Shown: positions 47,509-55,799 of the stretch, piece after piece
Layout: every line of letters begins with the position of its first letter
Numbering within the stretch: position 1 is the stretch's first letter
Origin: Bacillus sp. M6-12
Lineage (GTDB): Bacteria; Bacillota; Bacilli; Bacillales; DSM-1321
DNA: 64,000 bases
Reading direction: 5' to 3'
Assembly: GCF_002860285.1 (NCBI RefSeq)
Contig: NZ_PGVF01000001.1
Coordinates: 558,001-622,000, forward strand
The notes under the pieces: model-generated
Told to the model about the DNA's origin: nothing
Seen by the model: the letters and a program-made list of their open reading frames with translations, nothing else
Database searches by the model: none
Position numbers and translations under genes: made by a program

Positions 47509-48643
47509 TCCCTTCTTTTTTTTCTGGAAGAATAGGTGTAAAATCATCGCCTAATTCCTTTAACGTGCTTGTGTTTTCTTCAAATCCTTGTTTATTGTCT
47601 TCATTAACTCCTTGTTGCGTATGGTTTTTATCTTCAGAAGCATTTTCCTCTTTCAATAGATTTTCATCTTCAAAAAAGTCCATATCATCTGTCATTCTCT
47701 CATAACGAATAGAGTTAAGAATGTCTATTTCAATTGGTTCAATATTCGTTTTTCCTATATTCCAAGTGTTTAAATCCAGATATAGTGTAAATGGTAACTC
47801 TTGATTGGTTTCAGGATTTGTATAAGTCAATTGAATGACTGCACTCCACGATTTCACCATTTGTTTTTCATTGATTTTGATAGAAATTTCAGAGTCCGTT
47901 ACTTTAGAATGAGATAAAACGCCTTCTACACTATCTTGAATCGTCTTTATATCTCCTTTGAATTTCTGTTCTACATCTTGGTCAGACAAATGTTCTTTTA
48001 GTAAGCGATTGGTAATCCGTTCATTCGTAAGAAGAATAGATTCATAAGGGAAACCATTGTTTAATTGACTGGTTACTTCTTTTAATGCGGTTTCTACCTT
48101 TTCATTTTCCCCTTTTATGACAAGCGTTTTAACGCCTTTTTCATTTCCACCAATATCACGATAAACTTTCATATTAGAGTTAGTATCTTTCACAAATTGA
48201 TAGACACTTTCCTTTAAATAAGACAAATCCTGTTTTTCTTCCTTACCAAAAGGCGTATCATAAAAATCAACATAACGATGATACATAGGACTTTTTGCAA
48301 TCAATCCATCCCCTGTATATTGCTGAACTCCGCTAAAGTCTTCCCCTTGACTGGTCAAGCTGTATTCAACGGTCTCTCCTTGTTCTGTTTTCTTTTCTTT
48401 TAATACCAGAACTGAACCATCTAATTTAGCCAAAGAATCTTCCTTGCTTATTGATTCATTCTTTTCATCAAATGAAAGCGAGATAGACAGCTTTCTTTCA
48501 TAGTTGGTTAATTCCGTATTTTTTTCTAATACATAAGACGTAAAGGATGGTACTTTGTATTGATACCCCATATAGTAAGCACCACCTAATGTACCTCCTG
48601 CGATAACGGTTGTGACTAACAAACCTTTTATCCACTTCTTCAT
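47501..48643 (-). CDS. membrane-anchored extracytoplasmic protein (380 aa)
   Basis: Short basic start and one hydrophobic helix (GLLVTTVIAGGTLGGAYYMGY), then ~340 extracytoplasmic residues with Glu/Lys-rich mixed structure and an acidic C-terminal tail. No known family. ATG after GGAGGGTTGAC. Coupled to the P-loop ATPase gene by an 8-nt overlap, and near TraX, which suggests a joint envelope complex; the function is unknown. Confidence 0.72.
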   Translation of the reverse strand: MKKWIKGLLVTTVIAGGTLGGAYYMGYQYKVPSFTSYVLEKNTELTNYERKLSISLSFDEKNESISKEDSLAKLDGSVLVLKEKKTEQGETVEYSLTSQGEDFSGVQQYTGDGLIAKSPMYHRYVDFYDTPFGKEEKQDLSYLKESVYQFVKDTNSNMKVYRDIGGNEKGVKTLVIKGENEKVETALKEVTSQLNNGFPYESILLTNERITNRLLKEHLSDQDVEQKFKGDIKTIQDSVEGVLSHSKVTDSEISIKINEKQMVKSWSAVIQLTYTNPETNQELPFTLYLDLNTWNIGKTNIEPIEIDILNSIRYERMTDDMDFFEDENLLKEENASEDKNHTQQGVNEDNKQGFEENTSTLKELGDDFTPILPEKKEGNE

Positions 48644-48673
48644 GTCAACCCTCCTATTTATATGTAGATAGAC

Positions 48674-48700
48674 AAAAATGGAAGATTACTCTTCCATTTT
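48674..48700 (-). terminator. intrinsic terminator
   Basis: AAATGGAAG/CTTCCATTT stem then TTGTC on the minus strand, after the 67-residue gene. Confidence 0.7.
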
Positions 48701-48902
48701 AATAGTCATCTTCTTCATCAAACCATTGGCTCTTGTTTGATTTTTTTGATTTGTTCTTTTTTCTTTCAAATCTATCTTCTAACTGTTTATCTTTATCACG
48801 TTTAAATGACTCTCTACGTAAACGGTGAGTATTTTTTTCTCTTTCTTTTGCCTCGGATTCTGTTTCTACTACTTCTGTTTCTAATTCTTCTTCATAGAAC
48901 AA
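48699..48902 (-). CDS. small highly charged protein (67 aa)
   Basis: Extremely charged, probably disordered: acidic start (EEELETEVVETESEAKE), basic middle (RLRRESFKRDKDKQ, ERKKNKSKKSNK) and acidic end. TTG 48902 is chosen because GGAG lies 9 nt upstream; an earlier TTG overlaps the ribosome site. It shares a divergent family A promoter region with the 165-residue gene. Function unknown. Confidence 0.6.
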   Translation of the reverse strand: MFYEEELETEVVETESEAKEREKNTHRLRRESFKRDKDKQLEDRFERKKNKSKKSNKSQWFDEEDDY

Positions 48903-48934
48903 GATGAACAACTCCTTTTATATTTTCTATAGTC

Positions 48935-48979
48935 ATTATATATTAAATCATTGCCTATTGTCAATAAGCGTAGTATAAT
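48935..48979. promoter_or_regulatory. divergent promoters sharing a family A palindrome
   Basis: Palindrome TTGCCTATTGTCAA (48951-48964). Plus: TTGCCT (48951-48956), 17 bp, TATAAT (48974-48979). Minus: TTGACA (48959-48964), 18 bp, TATAAT (48935-48940). Half-sites CTATAGTCAT and ATGACTATAATC flank it on both sides. Confidence 0.85.
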
Positions 48980-49042
48980 GACTATAATCTTATTCGGTTT
49001 AATAAGAGTCTATAACCGTTGGAAAAGGAGTTTTGTTTAAAT

Positions 49043-49540
49043 ATGTGGGAAAGGATATTCCTCAAAAAAGTCATAGAAAAAAGCTATGGAAAACTTACAC
49101 GTTTTGGGATGACCATGTATGAATGTGTAGGAAAAATAGCAACCAATCACCTTAAAAAAATTCATCAATTAAACCAACTAAAATCAGAATTAACCCAACA
49201 ACAACAACAAATCACTCAACTAACAGAACTATTATCTGTAGTTGAACATGATACGGTTAAATCTTCTCTCGTTACCCTTCAAGAAATATTGAATAGACAA
49301 GAGCAGTCATTAAAACTATTTGAGGAAATCAACCATACAGAGGAACAAAATTCATCAGATATATGGAAAACCCTACATGGCGAAAAAGTTTTGCTACATG
49401 AAAGTATTCGTCTATTAGGGAAAATCCTTCAAAAGAAAGAGCATGAATCCCTATTTGAATATGAAACAAAAATAAATGAGCTATCCCATAACATAGCAAC
49501 AATGATTAATAAAAAAGAAAGAGAAGCGGAGATTCAATAG
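49043..49540 (+). CDS. coiled-coil protein (165 aa)
   Basis: Helical protein with a Gln-rich coiled coil (LKSELTQQQQQITQLTELL, about residues 45-65) and further heptads to the C-terminus. No membrane segment or known family. ATG 49043 lies 12 nt after AAAGGAG, slightly far; a TTG at 49019 would precede the ribosome site. Divergent from the small charged protein gene under a shared palindrome. Function unknown. Confidence 0.7.
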   Translation: MWERIFLKKVIEKSYGKLTRFGMTMYECVGKIATNHLKKIHQLNQLKSELTQQQQQITQLTELLSVVEHDTVKSSLVTLQEILNRQEQSLKLFEEINHTEEQNSSDIWKTLHGEKVLLHESIRLLGKILQKKEHESLFEYETKINELSHNIATMINKKEREAEIQ

Positions 49541-49596
49541 TTGGATTCTCAACTGTATATAATACAATATCTTTTTATAAAACAGGAGGTAATCAA

Positions 49597-50151
49597 TTGA
49601 TTATTACGGTAACAGGTCATAGACCCAACAAATTAGGAAATGCGTATGACGTTCATCACCCTACGAATGTTGCGATTGGCAAGAAAATGAGAGAATTTAT
49701 TCTAAGTCAAGCTGGATACGACAAAGAAACAAATACCTTTGCTTATGAGGGAGAAATCACACTGATTAGTGGAATGGCATTAGGAATAGATACCATTTGG
49801 GCTTTAGTAGCCATTAAACTCAAAAAGGATTTTCCTAATAAGTTCAAATTGGAATGTGCAATTCCTTGTAAGAATCATCCGAGTAGATGGATAAAAGAAA
49901 GCCAGGAAATTTACTACAACATTTTGAAACAAGCAGATAAAGTGACGCAAGTATCAAATGAGGAATATAAACCTTGGCTCATGCAAAAACGCAATGAGTA
50001 TATGGTTGATACTGCAGATATTGTGTTCGCTTGTTGGGATGGAACAAAAGGTGGAACAGGCAATTGCGTAGACTACGCAAAAAAGGTAAAAAAACCAATT
50101 TATGTCCTTCACCCTTTTGAACTCACGATTCAAGAATTAAAAACGGCTTAA
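49597..50151 (+). CDS. SLOG-superfamily nucleotide-binding protein (DUF1273/YspA-like)
   Basis: A 184-residue Rossmann-like protein: N-terminal VTGHRPNKLG, central LISGMALGIDTIWALVAI and C-terminal ACWDGTKGGTGNCVDYAKK are the SLOG motifs shared with DprA, LOG and YpsA proteins. These bind nucleotide-derived ligands such as cyclic oligonucleotides or NAD derivatives, and several act in anti-phage sensing. TTG start after ACAGGAGGTAATCAA. Own terminator. Ligand and role are unknown. Confidence 0.85.
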   Translation: MIITVTGHRPNKLGNAYDVHHPTNVAIGKKMREFILSQAGYDKETNTFAYEGEITLISGMALGIDTIWALVAIKLKKDFPNKFKLECAIPCKNHPSRWIKESQEIYYNILKQADKVTQVSNEEYKPWLMQKRNEYMVDTADIVFACWDGTKGGTGNCVDYAKKVKKPIYVLHPFELTIQELKTA

Positions 50152-50157
50152 TGAATC

Positions 50158-50188
50158 GAGAACAATTCCTTTGGGGTTGTTCTTTTTT
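50158..50188 (+). terminator. intrinsic terminator
   Basis: AGAACAA/TTGTTCT stem then TTTTTCG. Confidence 0.8.
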
Positions 50189-50206
50189 CGTTACCACTCT
50201 TGATTT

Positions 50207-50248
50207 ATGTAAATTATAATTTACAATGTTGTTTATTTGTGATATAAT
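50207..50248 (+). promoter_or_regulatory. sigma-A promoter overlapping family B palindrome
   Basis: TTTACA (50220-50225), 17 bp, TATAAT (50243-50248); B element ATGTAAATTATAATTTACAA (50207-50226), with TGTAAATTATAATTTACA a perfect 18-bp palindrome. Confidence 0.85.
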
Positions 50249-50312
50249 GAACGAAAGAATAAGAGGATATGGCTATCTACATAGATATAAGTCCATTTAG
50301 GAGGAGTTTTCA

Positions 50313-50756
50313 TTGTACCTTTTTTTAATTTTTGTTGAGGTCGTTGGAGTTGCTGGATTTTTAACAGGTCTTCTATCTCATTTTATTTCAGGATGGATAG
50401 CTGGTTCTACAAATATAGAAATTTATGTACAGATTGGATTATTGGCAGTTTCTTTATTTCTTTACACGCTTCTTCTTGATAAGTTCTTCTTGAAGATATA
50501 CAAAGATATGAAACTAACTTATAAAAAGTTGTCGTTTAAAGAAAAACTAACCAAACGAGCTATGCTGTTAGGATTAACATCTTTCCACTATTATGCGTTA
50601 GCTTGGTTGCAACCAAAAGTAGAAAATTTGCTTCATTATAGTGTCTTAATTGTATTTCTTTCTTTCTTTTTAGGATTTGCAATCAAATCATTATATGATG
50701 AAATGCATAAAATTAAATTAACACAAGAAGGCGAAAAAATGATTTATGAAGGATAG
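50313..50756 (+). CDS. membrane protein (147 aa)
   Basis: About three to four hydrophobic helices with a basic cytoplasmic loop (KIYKDMKLTYKKLSFKEKLTKR) and a charged tail. No family recognised. TTG start after TAGGAGGAGTTTTCA. Single-gene unit under a strong family B promoter with its own terminator. Function unknown. Confidence 0.72.
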   Translation: MYLFLIFVEVVGVAGFLTGLLSHFISGWIAGSTNIEIYVQIGLLAVSLFLYTLLLDKFFLKIYKDMKLTYKKLSFKEKLTKRAMLLGLTSFHYYALAWLQPKVENLLHYSVLIVFLSFFLGFAIKSLYDEMHKIKLTQEGEKMIYEG

Positions 50757-50779
50757 TCCATTTCGGGCTATCTTTTTTT
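50752..50779 (+). terminator. intrinsic terminator
   Basis: GATAGTCC/GGGCTATC stem then TTTTTTTA. Confidence 0.85.
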
Positions 50780-50785
50780 ATGCAA

Positions 50786-50818
50786 AACAAAAAGGAACTA
50801 AAAAATAGCTCCTTGTTT
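50786..50818 (-). terminator. intrinsic terminator
   Basis: AAGGAGCTA/TAGTTCCTT stem then TTTGTTTTG on the minus strand, after the 93-residue gene. Confidence 0.8.
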
Positions 50819-50822
50819 GTTA

Positions 50823-51104
50823 TTACAGTACATTCATGATGTCTTTTAATTCTGGATACATTTGAGCTTTAGGTACTTCAGAAATCACATGTCCTCTTTG
50901 GTCTGTAAATCTTACATTCTCCCCAGCGAATTTAAGATACAGCTTATGGAAGTCTTGATGACGATTTCTGTATTTGCCTTTTACGATAATCGTATCAGGG
51001 CTACCATCAACCATTTCGTATTCCCAAAATCTACGACCCAATGTAGATGCAACTGCAAATAAATTTACTTTCTCAACTTTAGCCTTTTTAAATAATCCAA
51101 ACAT
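50823..51104 (-). CDS. hypothetical protein (93 aa)
   Basis: Small soluble protein with beta-rich middle (TIIVKGKYRNRHQDFHKLYLKF) starting MFGLFKKAKVEKV. ATG 51104 follows GGGAGGATTTTATTT in a leader that resembles those of the AACAGGT group (TATATAACAGGGAGG). A degenerate A element lies ~90 nt upstream. No family recognised. Confidence 0.7.
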   Translation of the reverse strand: MFGLFKKAKVEKVNLFAVASTLGRRFWEYEMVDGSPDTIIVKGKYRNRHQDFHKLYLKFAGENVRFTDQRGHVISEVPKAQMYPELKDIMNVL

Positions 51105-51193
51105 AAATAAAATCCTCCCTGTTATATAAATGAATCTTGAATTCACCAATTTAATTTATAGATATTAAATTATATACAACAGAGAGCTTCTTA

Positions 51194-51207
51194 TTCACTA
51201 TAGTCGT
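51194..51207 (-). promoter_or_regulatory. degenerate family A element
   Basis: Minus strand ACGACTATAGTGAA, between the 87-residue and 93-residue genes. No good -10 at 17 bp, so it may be a decayed site. Confidence 0.35.
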
Positions 51208-51209
51208 GA

Positions 51210-51473
51210 TTAGTCCGTTAATTCTGGATGATGTTTTTTAAGATAGAGCTTATATAACGTATGGTAAGCATCTTTGATAAAAGATAAATACGCCACATTT
51301 TTTATCTGCAAATCATAAAGATTGGTCATATTCTCCTGCCAATGCTTTAAATCAGAAGGTTTATCAGTGTTATTCTCCATACAAGAAGCTAAAAATTGAA
51401 GTTTCGTAATAATAATTTCCAACTCCATATTTGCCTGTACATTCTTTCTGTTAAAACCATTTAAAATGCTCAT
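51210..51473 (-). CDS. hypothetical protein (87 aa)
   Basis: Helical soluble protein (VQANMELEIIITKLQFLASC, then KDAYHTLYKLYLKKHHPE). No known family. ATG after AAGGAGGGTATT. A TATAAT box and a family A half-site lie upstream at 51491-51530. It follows dnaE on the same strand. Function unknown. Confidence 0.68.
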   Translation of the reverse strand: MSILNGFNRKNVQANMELEIIITKLQFLASCMENNTDKPSDLKHWQENMTNLYDLQIKNVAYLSFIKDAYHTLYKLYLKKHHPELTD

Positions 51474-51561
51474 AATACCCTCCTTTTTACATTATAGGCA
51501 ATAGATAGACCTTTCAACTTTATAGTCTATGTAAGGGCATAGAGGGTTTCCCCTGTATGCC

Positions 51562-54500
51562 TTATTTATTGTATGTTACCTTCACATTTTCTCCAAATAG
51601 TTCTTGGAGTTTAGAGAATGTAACAAAGTTTAAATCAATCGTTTCTTTTGCTTTATAGGCTTTCTCATTGTAGTAAATGAAAACTGGTAAATCACCAGGA
51701 TTTTCTTTAGCGATTTGCACCACTTCGTCAAATTGGCTTTTTTGAGAAATTTTTACCCAAACTGCTTTTGGTTTTTCGCTTTTTACAAGAGCTTCAATAT
51801 CAAACATGTTTTGTACCATAACTTGTACGCCAAAATCATCTTGTTTGACTTTCCCTTGTACTATCACGACTTTCCCCTCTACCAATTTGTCTTGGTTCAA
51901 TTCAATTCGGTCAGCAAAAATAACTGCCTTCATATCGCCTGTTTTATCTTCTACTTGGAAAACGTATAAAGGCTTTTGGTCTTTCTTTGTATAGAAGATT
52001 TTTAGGTCTTTGATAATTCCTGCAATCTTCACTGTTTCTCCATCATAATTGTAAGAAGTAAGTTCTTCACCATCTTCATCAATTAAGTCATCCTCTTTTG
52101 GAGTTAGGAATCCAATTTCATAAACGCCTTCACGTTCAAAGTATTCCACATATTCATCCAATGGATGTTCTGTTACATAGAAACCAGCAAATTCTTTCTC
52201 TTTTTCTAACTTCCACTTCTTATCAAACTCTTCCATTTCAGGAATAACTACTTTTTTGAAATCAGCAAATTCATCTGACATAGAGAACAAGTCTAATTGA
52301 CCCATTGCATGATTTTTCTTTTCAATAGAAGCAGAATCTAAGATTTTAGGAAGTACAGATAATTTGGCTTTACGTGTGCCTTCAAATCCATCTACTGCAC
52401 CAGAATAAACAAGGGCTTCCAACATACGTTTATTAACCTGATAATGAATAGCCATACGTTCTGCAAAGTCTTGGAAATCTTTAAATTCACCTCTTGCATC
52501 ACGTTCTTTCATTACGTCTTTGGATACTTTACCCATATTTTTAATACCCATAAGTCCAAAACGAATCGCACTTCCGTCTACGGTAAACGCCTCTCTTGAT
52601 TTGTTTACGTCTGGTGGAAGAACTTCAATGCCTTTCTTTTTACATACAGAAAGGTAAATTTTGATACGGTCTGATTTTGTAATGATAGAGTTCAATGTTG
52701 CAGTCATATACTCTGTTGGATAGTAATAAGACAACCAAGCAGTACGTACCGCAATTTCAGCATATCCTCCTGCGTGGGATTTGTTAAACGCATAGAGACC
52801 AAACTTTTTCATTTTTTCCCAAAGCGTTTTCGCTACTTCTTCTGAAATATTGTTCGCAATACAACCTTTGATAGTATGTTCTTTACTACCATAAACAAAG
52901 TATTGTTCATATTCATCCAGAATTTCTGTCTTTTTCTTACCCATTGCCTTACGAATCGTATCCGCTTGTCCTTTAGAGAACCCTGCTAACTCACGAACAA
53001 TGAACATTACCTGTTCTTGATATACAATGATTCCATACGTATTTTCTAAGATTGGTTTTAGTTCAGGTGTATCGTATTTGATATAATCATGGTTTAGCAT
53101 GTTATTCACGTAGTTAGGGATTTCATCGATAGGACCTGGTCGGTATAAAGAAATACCAGCAATTGTACGTTCAAATAACTGTCTACCAATTTTCTTTAAT
53201 TGACTTTGGTCTTTTAAAGAAAGGTAGCTGTGAGCATCTTGGAAAAGTTCTTTCATAAAGGAAGTCATACCGCCTGATTCAAGCTGGAATACCCCTTCTG
53301 TGTTTCCTTTAGAAATGAAATCATAAACTTTTACATCATCTGTTGGAATACTTAGGAAATCTATTTCCTCTTTTCCTTCCGCTTTACGTCTTGGGTTAAT
53401 ATCTTGCAACGCTCTTCCTACTACACCCATTGTACGTAGTCCAAGGAAGTCCATTTTAAGAAGTCCCATTTCTTCACATTCAGCCATTGTTACTTGTGTA
53501 GTTGCCTCTTTTAATCCTGTTTTTTCGTTTTCTACAATGATTTGTGGAATGTAATCTGTAACTGCTGAAGGGGCAATAATGACTCCACAAGCATGTTGAG
53601 AAATGTTACGTGGCAAACCTTCTAATTTCATTGCCTTATCAACGATGTCTCTTACATCTGATTCTTCATCGTACATTTTCTTAAATTCAACACTTTCCAC
53701 CATAGCCTTTTTAAGTGTCATTTTAGGCACTGCTGGAATGGATTTAGCGATTCTATCACCTAAAGAGTAAGGACTTCCTGTTACCCTTGTAACGTCACGT
53801 ACAACCGCACGAGCGGCCAGTGTTCCGAATGTGATAATACGAGAAACCGCATTTTCCCCATATTTTTCTTTTACATAATCAATAACTTCTTCACGTCTTA
53901 AATCATCGAAATCCAAGTCAATATCAGGCATGGAGATACGGTCAGGATTTAAGAAACGCTCAAATAGTAGTCCGTATTCAATTGGGTCAACTTCTGTAAT
54001 ATTTAGAGCGTAAGCAACTAAAGAACCACAAGCAGAACCACGACCAGGACCTACCAGAATATCATTTTCTTTTGCAAATCGAACAAAATCCCATACGATT
54101 AAGAAATAACCAGGGAATCCCATTTTGTTAATGGTGTCGATTTCAAATTGAAGACGTTCTTTATATTCCTTATCTGTTAATTTGTAACTTCCAGTATAAC
54201 GCTCCTCAAAACCTTTCCAACACAAATGTTCAAAGTAAGCAGATTCACTTTTAAAAAGAACAGGAACATCAAAGTGTGGCAAATATACTTTACCAAGTTC
54301 TATTTCAAGATTACACTTTTCCGCAATTTCAAGCGTAACATCTAATACTTCTGGAATATCTGCAAATAATTCTTCCACTTCGTCTGCAGTATGAAGATGG
54401 AAACCTTCTCCCTCCATCATGAAGCGGTTTTGGTCATCCATAGTTGTTCCTTCACTTAGACAAAGAAGAATGTCTTGTTCTTCTGAATCTTCTACATTGG

Positions 54501-55305
54501 TATAGTGGCTGTTTACTGCACCAGCTACTTTTAAATCCAGTTCTTTTCCTAACTTCAATAGTTGTTTATTAATTTGGTCTTCGTGCTGAATTCCATGACG
54601 TTGAATTTCAAGGTAGAAATTTTCTTTTCCAAAGATAGACGCTAATGTTGTAGCGACCTTTTTTGCTCCTTCATAATCATTTCTTTTAAGAAGTTTTGGA
54701 ATTTCCCCATTTAAATCACCAGATAGAGCTAAAACACCCTCTGAATGACTTTTCAACATATCATAAGAGACTTGTGGGGATTCAAAATGATGTTCATAAC
54801 TGACAGAAGTTAATTTTACAAGATTTTTAAATCCTGCTTCACTCATGGCTAACAGAACAAGAGGGTAGTTATACTTTTCGCCATCGATAGATTCCGTATA
54901 GGCTTCATATCCAATAATCGGCTTTTTCCCTGCTTTTTTCATTTGCTTGAAGTAATCAACTGCTCCAAACATTGCTCCGTTATCTGTCAAAGCTCCAACA
55001 TATTCTGTTCTTTCCACAATATCTTTAATTTTACTGGAACTCTTTAATAGACTGTATCCGCTGTGGCGGTGCAAGTCAGCCCAACGAACAACTTGAACCG
55101 TAACCTGAGAGTTATACACTTCATGTACGACTGCTTTTAGCTGTTTTCTTCGTTTAAAAGCTGTTTTCGCTTCACCAGCTTCTATTTTACTTAACACAAC
55201 TCCGTTAGAAGAAAAGGTAAGGATATTTTGGTCTAATGAGACATCAAGAAATTGACCTTCCTCAACCTCAACAACACTATTATTTTTAAATTCTACTTTA
55301 ATCAT
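51562..55305 (-). CDS. dnaE: DNA polymerase III alpha subunit (DnaE type)
   Basis: A 1247-residue C-family replicative polymerase. After a ~73-residue N-terminal extension of unknown fold comes the PHP domain (LHRHSGYSLL, 78-87), the palm with catalytic PDIDLDFDD, FPxPHP-like motifs, GPGRGSACGS, RPGPIDEIPNYV, the tandem HhH/duplex-binding region, and a C-terminal OB domain (VKIAGIIKDL) followed by a beta-rich tail. An insert of about 20 residues precedes the RPGP motif. No PolC-type exonuclease. ATG 55305 follows GAGGAGGAAAGAAAAC. Family A promoter. This gives the replicon its own polymerase. Confidence 0.95.
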   Translation of the reverse strand: MIKVEFKNNSVVEVEEGQFLDVSLDQNILTFSSNGVVLSKIEAGEAKTAFKRRKQLKAVVHEVYNSQVTVQVVRWADLHRHSGYSLLKSSSKIKDIVERTEYVGALTDNGAMFGAVDYFKQMKKAGKKPIIGYEAYTESIDGEKYNYPLVLLAMSEAGFKNLVKLTSVSYEHHFESPQVSYDMLKSHSEGVLALSGDLNGEIPKLLKRNDYEGAKKVATTLASIFGKENFYLEIQRHGIQHEDQINKQLLKLGKELDLKVAGAVNSHYTNVEDSEEQDILLCLSEGTTMDDQNRFMMEGEGFHLHTADEVEELFADIPEVLDVTLEIAEKCNLEIELGKVYLPHFDVPVLFKSESAYFEHLCWKGFEERYTGSYKLTDKEYKERLQFEIDTINKMGFPGYFLIVWDFVRFAKENDILVGPGRGSACGSLVAYALNITEVDPIEYGLLFERFLNPDRISMPDIDLDFDDLRREEVIDYVKEKYGENAVSRIITFGTLAARAVVRDVTRVTGSPYSLGDRIAKSIPAVPKMTLKKAMVESVEFKKMYDEESDVRDIVDKAMKLEGLPRNISQHACGVIIAPSAVTDYIPQIIVENEKTGLKEATTQVTMAECEEMGLLKMDFLGLRTMGVVGRALQDINPRRKAEGKEEIDFLSIPTDDVKVYDFISKGNTEGVFQLESGGMTSFMKELFQDAHSYLSLKDQSQLKKIGRQLFERTIAGISLYRPGPIDEIPNYVNNMLNHDYIKYDTPELKPILENTYGIIVYQEQVMFIVRELAGFSKGQADTIRKAMGKKKTEILDEYEQYFVYGSKEHTIKGCIANNISEEVAKTLWEKMKKFGLYAFNKSHAGGYAEIAVRTAWLSYYYPTEYMTATLNSIITKSDRIKIYLSVCKKKGIEVLPPDVNKSREAFTVDGSAIRFGLMGIKNMGKVSKDVMKERDARGEFKDFQDFAERMAIHYQVNKRMLEALVYSGAVDGFEGTRKAKLSVLPKILDSASIEKKNHAMGQLDLFSMSDEFADFKKVVIPEMEEFDKKWKLEKEKEFAGFYVTEHPLDEYVEYFEREGVYEIGFLTPKEDDLIDEDGEELTSYNYDGETVKIAGIIKDLKIFYTKKDQKPLYVFQVEDKTGDMKAVIFADRIELNQDKLVEGKVVIVQGKVKQDDFGVQVMVQNMFDIEALVKSEKPKAVWVKISQKSQFDEVVQIAKENPGDLPVFIYYNEKAYKAKETIDLNFVTFSKLQELFGENVKVTYNK

Positions 55306-55335
55306 GTTTTCTTTCCTCCTCTTGTGCATATAGAC

Positions 55336-55364
55336 ATTATACAAAAAATATTGACTAAAGTCTA
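55336..55364 (-). promoter_or_regulatory. sigma-A promoter overlapping family A element (dnaE)
   Basis: Minus strand TAGACT (55359-55364), 17 bp, TATAAT (55336-55341); element TAGACTTTAGTCAA at 55351-55364. Confidence 0.8.
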
Positions 55365-55590
55365 TAAGACTCCTTTAAATAAAATTTTATTCCATGTAAA
55401 CTGTCCAACCTATTTAAAACTGATTGATTGAATCACCTTTGTAGTTTTGTACATAACATTATAGATTTTACTACTTAGGACTATCAGCGTTTATCTAATC
55501 TATCCTTTCAAATAACTCTTTTAAATGGAATAGACTGGATATATATTCTCTATAGTAAGGTAAACAAATAAGAGGAAAAGGGGTAGAAAA

Positions 55591-55758
55591 TTGAAGTCTG
55601 AATTACTGCACGTCTTAACCAATATGTCTAATCCAGATACTATGAAAACATTTGTATTGAATATGAATTTTGAAACAAGAGAACAATTCTTTTCATTGTT
55701 ATCCTTCGTAGATGAAACCACTCAAGAAAAGTGGATTGATATGTTTTCCACACTATAG
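55591..55758 (+). CDS. small hypothetical protein (55 aa)
   Basis: Below usual ORF cut-offs. TTG start after AAGGGGTAGAAAA, then MKSELLHVLTNMSNPDT, a helical, Met/Phe-rich peptide ending WIDMFSTL. It is followed by a strong terminator and faces the CobT-like gene. The opposite-strand frame in the same place lacks a ribosome site. No family recognised. Confidence 0.65.
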   Translation: MKSELLHVLTNMSNPDTMKTFVLNMNFETREQFFSLLSFVDETTQEKWIDMFSTL

Positions 55759-55762
55759 CCAA

Positions 55763-55799
55763 TAAAAAAGAGGACTAATTAATAGTCCTCTCTTTTTTT
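55763..55799. terminator. bidirectional intrinsic terminator
   Basis: AAAAAGAGGACTA/TAGTCCTCTCTTTTT stem between convergent genes. Confidence 0.9.

Noticed and set aside
9431..50226. Family B sites as TnrA/GlnR boxes
   Set aside because: TnrA/GlnR sites are TGTNA-N7-TNACA (17 bp); these have an 18-bp dyad TGTAAA-N6-TTTACA and a conserved centre, so the spacing does not fit.
55521..55721. 66-aa minus-strand ORF near 55.6 kb
   Set aside because: No ribosome site; the plus-strand 55-aa gene in the same place has a ribosome site and terminator.
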